Source: Eustoma russellianum (lineage: Eukaryota > Streptophyta > Magnoliopsida > Gentianales > Gentianaceae). From it: a stretch of 64,000 nucleotides of DNA. How positions within the stretch are numbered: position 1 is the stretch's first letter; the number at the start of each line of letters is the position of its first letter. Shown here piece after piece: positions 56,266 through 64,000 of this stretch. The position numbers and the translations under genes are program-made. The stretch covers positions 17,758,233 to 17,822,232 of the forward strand of contig AP025069.1 in NCBI GenBank assembly GCA_036186865.1. The letters are read 5' to 3'. Below the pieces are notes generated by a model. That model saw only the letters and a list, made by a program, of their open reading frames with translations. It searched no databases and was not told the origin of the DNA.

Positions 56266-59200
56266 TGTTGTACCCCAACGATCATGTACGTGAAAACTAT
56301 GAATATGAGACGGAATGAAAGCGGAAATTTCTTTTAGCGCATGTTACTTAAGCCTCTTCACTTAATCATTATTAAGGTGATACCAAGCCAAATTAAATAA
56401 TGGAAACTTCAAGAGAGTAATACATGAAATGTAGAGTTATATGAACCATACATACCAATATATATATGTATGTGTGTGTATATGAAATATGTATGCATAC
56501 ATATGCTAATCTTAGAATACAATAAAATATACGAAACAATATAGTATATGAACTAAAGTTACAAGAAATATCAAATGGCCCAAGAAGCCTAAAAATTTCG
56601 GCCTATACATGGAGATGTTCTAGAAATTTCTAGCCAATTTTATTAGTTAAAATAATAAGACAAGAAGTTATTATGCAAAGAATAAATAGAAAATAAAATA
56701 GACATGCATTTAAGGAACACGTTAAGACAACTCATTAAAGAAGGAAGTAGTATGGTTGAGGTCATAAAGACCCCAACCAAAACCGCCCCCTTAGTGTCTA
56801 GACATGGAGGATTTTTAAATCCTACCATGGTTACTTTTCTCTAAACCAAGGTTAATGTAACCATGATTTAATAAAGTAACTTGGGTTAGTACAAAAGTAA
56901 CTATAGTTTGAATAAAGTAACCAAGGTTATACTAACTTAACCTTGATTAACATTCAAGAAAGCCCTAACCCTCACAAAAATCCCTCCAAAACCGTCCCCC
57001 TCTCCTAAGTCCCTAACATGTTTTAAATTAAACCTTTCTAGAAACATCTACCTTCTCATCATGCAAGAGCAAAACACTTAGACAATCTCCATCCTCCTCA
57101 CCAAGATTTCGCCCCCTCCATCTTGAAGGATAGAAGTTCAACTTCACTTTAAGACTCAAGAAGACATCTAGGTAAGTCTTGTTCCAAGTTTCCTTAAGAG
57201 AATTCTCATTTTGGTAAAGAATGAAGCTCACATGAACTCTCTTTCTCCATACCCAAAACCGTGGGTTTCATGGTGTAAATAGGTGAAAGCCATCAACTTT
57301 CTTAGGTGGTGACATATTGTGGTGCTTGAATCTCCATTCCAAGCTCATTTTGGTAAGATGCTCTAGCCCTCAAACCTATCCTATTTCCTCTATTGAATAA
57401 AGAACTAATCTTTTCATTTCACTCCCTTAAAACCGTATGCTTAAGGTGAAGAAGGTGAAGGATGTCATCACATCTCACTTCATAACCAAGCAAAGACAAG
57501 AGCTTTAGCTTGAAGAGGCAAGTATACTTTAACCCCTTACAATATATGTGATTATGTGCATACTTGAATGTCTAGAAGCTTAAGACATGACCTTAGTGAA
57601 AATATGCCTAAGTTGTTACCTTTTCTTATGTTTTGAAAGGTTGGATGATAGACCTCTCTTATGTTGCAATGTAAAGCATGTTTAAACTTGAAATAAGAGT
57701 TAAAAGTGATGGATTAGGGACTGCCCTATGTTTGATATTGAATGAGACATGATTGGTATGAAACCTAGCATTTTAGTGATTTTAATATGTGAAATTGTTG
57801 GACTAGAGGACTGTTTTGTTTAGAAAGAATGAACAACCCATATGAATGACATTTGCATGCTAAAAAGAGACTAGAATTGGTATAGGGAAGCCTTATTATG
57901 TCCATTTAATGATCATTAACTTGGATTATAGGCTAAAGAACGAAAATGAGGAAGGAAAGGATACTTCTATGCATGTCGGTTGAAAACAGAATTCTGGACA
58001 GATTTTATGCCAAATTGATGGACTTAGTTAAGGACCTTCTAAACGTTGGATTGAGCTTATTTGTGGTGTGGTCGTAGCTTATTATGTCTAGTTTATTGTG
58101 GCGTTGGAATTTCTGGAAAATCATTTGTGGATTGGTCAGAAATGAATTTTTAGTATCAAGGGGTCAAAACAGTTGCTGGTCGTACCACCTTAGGGAGAAA
58201 AATTATTTAAGTACCTTAAACATCTGGGATTGACCTGAAATTTTTACAGAAAGTACTTAAGACATAGAGCTAAGTATCCATGTAAAGAAATTGATTTTAT
58301 CTATTGATCTTGATCGTAAACCATTAAGGGAAATTTGGTGTAACATTCTGGAAAACAGGACAGATTGACCCTTTGTGCTCGTATGAATTGTATCGTATTT
58401 ATTTTGACTTGTTTTGGTGAATGGGCATTTGAATATTGTTCATAAAGGAAATAGGAAAGATTTCCAGGTGCTAAGTGAGCCCCATAATGAGTTTATGGAT
58501 GGAGACAAGGTAAGGAATGGAGTTGAGAGTGCAACAGAATTTCTGTTGTACCCTTGTTGGGAATTATTTTTATTGAGGTACCTACGCTTGTCGAAATCGC
58601 ATGAAATTTGTACAGAATGTAGTTAAGATCATGTGGTGCATGTCCATATTTTTAGTCTCTGGAAAATAGGCTCAAAAGGTTGATTTTGAGGCCGGACAAT
58701 ACAGGACATGCTGCTGGATCGTTTTCCAGCCCATGAAGAAAGTTGTTTATGATGTTATAAGTGCATTTTACCATGTTGCATCTCATGCACTTGCATTGAC
58801 ATGCTCATATGTTCCATGCTCATGATTTTATCGATGTTTTATATAAAGTTCCTGTTTTGAAAGAATTTCGTCCCTTCTGGCCAGCTTAACCCGCTGCAGA
58901 TCCGTGGTTAATTGATCTGAAGAAGTATAAGAACCGATCCAGGCCCGGTATAATAGGTCTGATGAAATGTAAGAACCAATCCAGGCCCGGTATAATAGTT
59001 CTGAAGAGTATAAGAACCGAGCCAGGTCCGGTATAATAGACCTGAAGGTAATCATGTTATAAGAACCGAGTCATGCCCGGTATAATAGGCTGACACACAC
59101 TCTTGTTTTATGATGAGCATGATTTAAAAGAAAGAAAGAAAGTTCAAGTATTTTTATGAGCATGTCTAAATGAAAGAAAGAATGTTTCCCGTTACATTTG

Positions 59201-59878
59201 CATTGCATTCACAATTTCATACACATTATGCATGATACCTTTTCATAGAAGTAAGGGTTGGCTATAGCACGTAGAATCTAACTAAGTGATGACATTTAGT
59301 TCTTAGCTAAGTATTGATATGACTTTAAGTATGATGCTTCGGAAAAGCATTGGCAGGTATGTTTTAACTTAAGGAATTGGGGTTTGGTTCTTGTATGCCG
59401 TTTTCTCTTTATTGTATGGTGTTATTGTATATTTGCTGGCGACTTTATCGCTCACCCATTTATTTTTCCCCCCAGAGCCAGGAAATGAAGTCGAGTGGAT
59501 TGATGATGAGCCAAGGATGCCATACCCATAGGTTATTGAAGTCGATGTAAAGAGAATGATGATGAAAGCTTTTGATGAGCCTTTGGGACATTTTGGGACT
59601 TAGCTACTTTCGGACTCTTTTCGGATAATGTTTGTATAATTTCGCGGTGTAGTTTGCTATCGGTTCAGTTTGTATAATTTTGCTATGTATTCGCGATTTG
59701 ACGCTTTCGGATTAAAGTTCAAATTCTGCCGTATTTTTATCTACCTGTTAGATCGTGACTTTGTAATCCATGTTTATCCATGGGTTTTACGAGTTAAGTA
59801 TCGACGCTTTGTACTTTTCTGAAAGGGAAAGTACGGTGGGTGCACCGTACGAGGGATAGCCGAGTACGGGGCGCTACA
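56266..59878 (+). repeat. Tekay-2 5' LTR (3613 bp)
   Basis: Starts TGTTGTACCCC and ends GGGGCGCTACA. It aligns as reverse complement with both Tekay-1 LTRs but with clear divergence and indels. The AACC/GGTT cluster is at 56824-56953 and the roughly 45-bp CCAGGCCCGGTATAATAG repeats at 58895-59093. TTTTTCCCCCCAG at 59462-59475 looks like a splice acceptor but has no proven partner. Confidence 0.93.
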
Positions 59879-60152
59879 GGTGGTATCAGAGCCCAGGCTC
59901 TAGATTCGGGCAGAACGTAGAAGCTAAGTTATGATCTTAGAAAACTAAGAATTGATCTTAGAATTAAGTCATGATCTTAGAAGAGAGATGGCCTTAGCTT
60001 AGACAACTTAGATTGGAAATAGGGTCCCCTTGGTTGATCTGCTAGCCTGTTATGTCGCATATTAACTCTTTTCCTGCTTTAAATTCCTTTTCCAAGCATG
60101 TCTAAATTCAGTCAGTCATATACATATATATATCTTTCTGCTCCGTATACAG
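59879..60152 (+). promoter_or_regulatory. Tekay-2 primer binding site and leader repeats
   Basis: TGGTATCAGAGCCC at 59881-59894. 59918-59995 has three to four copies of AAGTTATGATCTTAGAA-like repeats. The remainder to the gag ATG at 60153 is non-coding, with a short AT run at 60120-60131. Confidence 0.85.
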
Positions 60153-61437
60153 ATGGTTTGGACTCGTGGTAGACCTCGCAGAGATGCTGCCCATGCACCC
60201 GAACCAAACCCTCCATAACCTCAAGATCAAGTCCCTCCACCTCCTCCTCAGAATCAGAATCCACCGCCTCCTCCTCCACCGCAGAATGAAAATCCCCCAC
60301 CATCTCAAGGAAACCCTCTTCCGCAAGTGCCACTTCTTATTCCGGATTTCCAAGCATTCTGTCAGACCGTAACTCAGATTGGCCACGGAATGATTCAGCA
60401 AGTTGCCCCTCCTCCTCCTTATGAACCGATAAGAGATGCGCAGTATTATTTTGAGAAGCTCAAGCGAGCGAATGTGCCGCCTTTTGAAGGCAAGTCTGAC
60501 CCCGATATGGCTGAAAAATGGCTAGATGAAGTGGAGAACTGTTTTGAACTGAATGGAGCCCCTTATAATATGAAAACCCAAGCTGTGAGGCCTTTCCTCC
60601 TTGGTGAGGCGAACCAGTGGTGGAAGGCTAAGCTGCAACCTTTGCCCCGACCCATTCCATGGGAGATATTCATCCAAGAGTTCAACAAGTTTTATTTTCC
60701 CCCGTCAATAAAGATGCAAAAGAGGCATGATTTTGAAATGTTGAAGCAAGAACCTGGTATGACTGTGTCTGAATATGTGAGCAAGTTTCTGGCTTTAGGT
60801 AGATTTTCTTCGGCTACGATGAATGATGAGGAATCTAAGATGGTGAAGTTTGAGAGTGGGCTGAACCCAAGGATTCGCACTTGGTTGGTAAATGTTATCT
60901 CTGCTGATTTTGAGGCACTTGTTGATGCATGTTATCGGATCAAGAAGGATATCATTCGTCGCGATGCGACGGTGGGCCAGAAAAGAGGAAGGGACACTTT
61001 CGGTGATAAAGGAGCAAGGAAAATGACTAGACAGAATTTTCATGGGAGGCAAGGTAGACAGCAGAATCAGAACCAAAGAGGAAATCAGAATCGTGGACAG
61101 CGCCATGGGCAGAATCAGAATAATCAGAGAAATAATCAAGGAAATCAAGGACAGCAGCAGCAGGCCATTCCCATGTGTCCCCATTGTCAGAAGAATCATT
61201 TGGGCGAGTGATATGTACAAGCCGGTAAGTGCTTTGGTTGCGGCAAGACTGGTCATATAATTAAGGATTGTCCTGATAAGGGAGCTGCTTGTGCTGGATG
61301 TGGAAAGACTGGACATATTCTGAGAGATTGTCGTGAGCGTGGTGGTCAGCAGCAGAGGAACCAACGACAGCGCCCGAATGCGCGTGTGCATGTGATGACC
61401 GATGCTCCATTTGAGGAAGCTAGAGACGTCGTGGCTG
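60153..61437 (+). pseudogene. gag: Tekay-2 gag, first coding segment with two stops
   Basis: ATG at 60153 (MVWTRGRPRRDA) is aligned with Tekay-1 gag. A CAA-to-TAA stop falls near 60216. The Gag domain follows intact (FEGKSDPDMAEKWLDEVE, EPGMTVSEYVSKF). A Cys codon of the first zinc knuckle is now TGA (61209-61211, HLGE then stop). The two following knuckles (CFGCGKTGHIIKDC, CAGCGKTGHILRDC) remain. The segment length (1285 nt) leaves the same phase (one extra base) as Tekay-1 exon 1 at the interruption. A proline-rich insert lengthens the N-terminal part relative to Tekay-1. Confidence 0.92.
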
Positions 61438-61513
61438 GTATGATTTAAAAATTATGCAATGCTAATTTGATAAATATTATATTGCTGCGTAGTTGAAGCT
61501 TTGCATGATTCAG
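61438..61513 (+). other. Intron-like interruption 1 in Tekay-2 (76 bp, GT...AG)
   Basis: Starts GTATGATTTAAAAATTATG and ends TTGCATGATTCAG. TGCTAAT at about 61460 is a good branch-site candidate. It includes the gag stop. It is one base longer than in Tekay-1, with about six other changes. A shorter acceptor, GCTGCGTAG, ends at 61492. Confidence 0.72.
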
Positions 61514-62350
61514 GCGCTATTCTAGTATGTTGTATGCCCGCAAATGTGTTGTTTGATAGTGGCGCCAGTCACTCCTTTATATCTAAGAAATTTGCAAAGG
61601 GATTAGACCATGATCCCATCCGGCTGAAATCACCATATCGAATCCAAGTCGCTGGTGGTCAAGTGCTTATGTCTCATTATCTGTATAAGAATTGCGCGGT
61701 CGAACTCGATGACCATCGGTTCGCGGCTGATCTGATCCCGATTGCTATGAATGACTTTGACATTATTCTTGGTATGGACTGGTTGTCTAAGAACCATGCC
61801 CATATTGACTGCAATCAAAGAAAGTCACTTTCAGAGCCCCGGAGCAAGAGGAAGTATCATTTCAAGGAGGTCCCAAGATGAAGAAGTCAAAGAATATTTT
61901 TGTGAATACAGCTCGTGCCCGTCGAGCGTTGCGAAAGGGATGTCACGGCTATCTTGTTTATGCTCTTAGTGTCGAGCAGGCAGCAGTGGACATTTCGCAA
62001 GTTCTAGTAGTTCAAGAGTTTCTTGATGTCTTTCCCGAGGAACTACCAGGACTCCCCCCTGATCGAGAAATTTCCTTTGAGATAAATCTCATCCCCGGAG
62101 CTGAGCCCATTTCTAAAGCTCCTTACCGCATGGCACCCGCTGAGCTGAAGGAACTAAAAGAGCAATTGCATGAGTTATTGGAAAGAAGTTGATTCGTCCA
62201 AGTGTGTCGCCATGGGGTGCCCCAGTTTTATTTGTAAAGAAGAAGGATGGAGGTATGCGGCTGTGTATTGATTATCGGGAACTCAACAAGATCACCGTGA
62301 AGAATAAGTATCCGTTGCCTCAGATCGACGATCTGTTCGACCAGCTTCGG
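61514..62350 (+). pseudogene. Tekay-2 protease and RT N-terminal part, second coding segment
   Basis: AILVCCMPANVLFDSGASHSF with the DSGA protease site, then DFDIILGMDWLSKNHA. A one-base loss near 61817 shifts the frame. The linker RELEDVFPEELPG-type block continues at 61878-62192. A second one-base loss near 62185 (in GGAAAGAAGTTG) shifts again. RT resumes with WGAPVLFVKKKDGGMRL and PLPQIDDLFDQLR up to interruption 2. It is 837 nt against 839 nt in Tekay-1, exactly the two lost bases. Confidence 0.9.
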
Positions 62351-62417
62351 GTCAGTAATTACCAAGTCTTATTTCAATATAATAATCATGAATAATATCT
62401 AAAGTATCTTAATGCAG
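62351..62417 (+). other. Intron-like interruption 2 in Tekay-2 RT (67 bp, GT...AG)
   Basis: Starts GTCAGTAATTACC and ends ATCTTAATGCAG. It sits at the same codon boundary and has the same length as in Tekay-1, with about nine substitutions in 67 bases. The stop in frame is at 62393-62395. The start and end dinucleotides and the CTAAAG branch-like site are kept. Confidence 0.8.
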
Positions 62418-64000
62418 GGAGCTCGGGTGTTTAGCAAAGTGGACCTAAGATCTGGATATTTTCAATTGAAGATGAGAGCTGAGGATATTCCTAAGACAGC
62501 ATTCAGGACGAGATATGGACATTATGAATTTCTCGTGATGCCTTTTGGACTGACCAACGCCCCCAGCAGCGTTTATGGATCTTATGAATTGGGTGTTTCG
62601 GGACCAGTTGGATAAGTATGTGGTAGTCTTTATTGACGATATCCTGATTTATTCGCCTGATGAGGAAACTCATACAGCCCATCTGAGGACAATACTTGGT
62701 ATTCTAAGAAAGCATCAGCTCTATGCAAAATTCAGTAAATGTGAGTTTTGGTTGCATAGTGTGTCATTTCTGGGCCATATTATTACTGAAAATGGGATTT
62801 CGGTTGATCCCAGAAAAATTGAGGCAATTACTGAGTGGCCAAGGCCGACCAATGTCACTGAAGTAAGGAGTTTTCTCGGATTGGCCGGTTACGACCGCAA
62901 GTTTGTTGAAGGATTTTCAAGGATAGCTATGCCACTCACTAGATTGACTCAGAAGAAGACAAAATTTGTATGGAATGAGGATTGTGAAAGTAGCTTTTCT
63001 GAGCTAAAAGCAAGGTTGACGTCTGCACCAGTTTTGGCTCAACCCGTTTCAGGAGAACAGTTTGTGATCTACAGTGATGCTTCCAAGAATGGATTGGGAT
63101 GTGTTCTTATGCAGAAGGGGCGTGTGATCGCGTATGCGTCTCGCCAGCTTAAGCCGTTTGAGCAGAATTATCCAGTACATGACCTTGATCTTGCAGCAGT
63201 TGTATTTGCTCTGAAGATTTGGCGTCATTATCTGTATGGAGAGAAGTGTGAGATCTTCATGGATCATAAGAGTTTGAAATACCTCTTCACTCAAAAGGAG
63301 CTGAATATGCGCCAAAGGCGATGGCTTGAGTTGATCAAGGATTATGACATCTCTATTCAGTATCATCCAGGTAAAGCTAATAGAGTTGCTGATGCTTTGA
63401 GTCGTAAGACGAGTCATCCCCGTCAACCACCTCTACAGCGTGATATGGAAGAGTCTGGTCTGGAAGAAGTAAATTCGATTTCCGACGTACTTGCAAAGTT
63501 AGTAGTGGTTCCTTCTTTGATCGATAGGATTAAGGAGACTCAAGATAAGGATGATGCATTAATGAAAGTTAGAAACAAGTTGAAGGAGAAGCCATCTGAT
63601 GATTTTGAAGTCCGTAGTGACGGCAGTTTATGGTTTAGAGGTCGATTGTGTGTGCCTAATGATGACGCGATACGAAGCGAAGTACTTCAGGAAGCCCATA
63701 ATTCTTGATTGTCTATTCACCCAGGAGCAAATAAGATGTATCATGACTTGAAGCAAAAGTTTTGGTGGCCAGGAATGAAGAATCAGATAGCAGACTTTGT
63801 TGAGAAATGTCTGGTATGTCAGAAAGTCAAAGCAGAACATCAGAGGCCAGCTGGATTATTGCAACCACTTGAGGTGCCTGAGTGGAAGTGGGATCACATC
63901 GCTATGGATTTTGTGACCGATTTACCTAAGACAAGAAGTGGATATGACACTATTTGGGTTGTTGTGGATCGTCTGACAAAGAGTGCTCATTTCATGGCGA
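62418..64000 (+). pseudogene. Tekay-2 RT, RNase H and start of integrase (cut by window end)
   Basis: GARVFSKVDLRSGY and LVMPFGLTNAP are followed by a one-base gain near 62568. The frame 62575-63708 continues with VVFIDDILIYS, FLGLAGYDRKF (Tyr to Asp), RNase H (IYSDASKNGLGCVLMQ, DHKSLKYLFTQKELNMRQR, ADALSR) and RGRLCVPNDD. It ends at a TGA (63706-63708) where Tekay-1 has Arg (CGA). Integrase goes on with HPGANKMYHDLKQKFWW, CLVCQKVKAEHQRPAGL and WVVVDRLTKSAHF to the end of the window. RNase H reads FMDHKS in place of FTDHKS. The copy is dead. Confidence 0.92.

Larger units (their letters stand above)
56266..64000 (+). mobile_element. Tekay-2: second Tekay-like chromovirus, plus strand, cut by window end
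   Basis: The LTR is 56266-59878, then primer site, gag, protease, RT, RNase H and the start of integrase, the same order and protein type as Tekay-1. The same two intron-like interruptions occur at the same codons. Coding lesions include stops in gag, three one-base indels in protease/RT and a CGA-to-TGA stop before integrase. It cannot be the same insertion as Tekay-1: flanks, orientation and LTR sequence differ. Confidence 0.93.

Noticed and set aside
59462..59475. Leader intron acceptor (TTTTTCCCCCCAG) in the Tekay-2 LTR, and TTGTTTTGTTGCAG in the LARD LTR
   Set aside because: They are good acceptor-like strings, but I found no convincing donor or coding consequence, so I did not list them as features.
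1..64000. Host genes, tRNA or rRNA genes, viral integrations
   Set aside because: Every coding frame of note belongs to a retrotransposon family. I saw no tRNA-like fold or rRNA core sequence; tRNA-like strings are primer binding sites only.

Overview
This window is plant nuclear DNA, almost certainly from an angiosperm. It is built entirely of nested retrotransposons: Ty1/copia, Ty3/gypsy, an L1-type LINE and a non-autonomous LTR element. I see no host gene, tRNA, rRNA or CRISPR. The plant assignment rests on the methionine-tRNA-type primer sites (TGGTATCAGAGC), the chromodomain Ty3/gypsy lineage (Tekay/Del-like), and the LINE with a DUF4283-type ORF1 and a C-terminal RNase H. I cannot name a species.

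Layout. 1-1663 is the 3' part of a long copia LTR. 1664-2599 is a relic of a minus-strand copia element (B). 2600-19777 is a decayed minus-strand copia element (A) with about 400 bp LTRs. It is split by a young, full-length minus-strand Tekay-like chromovirus (Tekay-1, 6267-18208, 5-bp target duplication GATGG). 19778-19947 is a gypsy RNase H scrap. 19948-56265 is an old plus-strand copia element (C). Its 5' LTR has been invaded by an L1-type LINE, and the LINE in turn by a minus-strand LTR (D) that survives as a solo LTR with target duplication CAAGG. A block of about 7.2 kb spanning D-LTR, LINE 3' half and C-LTR was then triplicated in tandem (starting at about 23486, 30532 and 37734). Only the third unit carries a non-autonomous gypsy-like element (LARD, 38515-45630, target duplication TATGC) and a 1480-bp internal duplication. 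56266-64000 is the 5' part of a second, plus-strand Tekay copy (Tekay-2), cut by the window end.

Main observation. Both Tekay copies have gag-pol interrupted at the same two places by short, AT-rich segments with GT...AG ends. One lies at the gag/protease junction (75 and 76 bp), the other inside reverse transcriptase (67 bp in both). Each segment carries stops and breaks the frame, and removing both links gag, protease and RT in one frame in copy 1. This fits two spliceosomal introns in a chromovirus gag-pol. Unspliced RNA would give Gag only, and splicing would be needed for Gag-Pol.

How the parts relate. The LARD shares its LTR 3' end, primer site, a degenerate GATCTTAGA-type leader repeat and a 3' motif before the polypurine tract with the Tekay elements. 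Tekay-encoded proteins may therefore mobilise it. Relative order of events from nesting: copia C, then LINE, then LTR D, then tandem triplication, then LARD. Tekay-1 is young by its nearly identical LTRs but already has coding lesions. Tekay-2 is more decayed.
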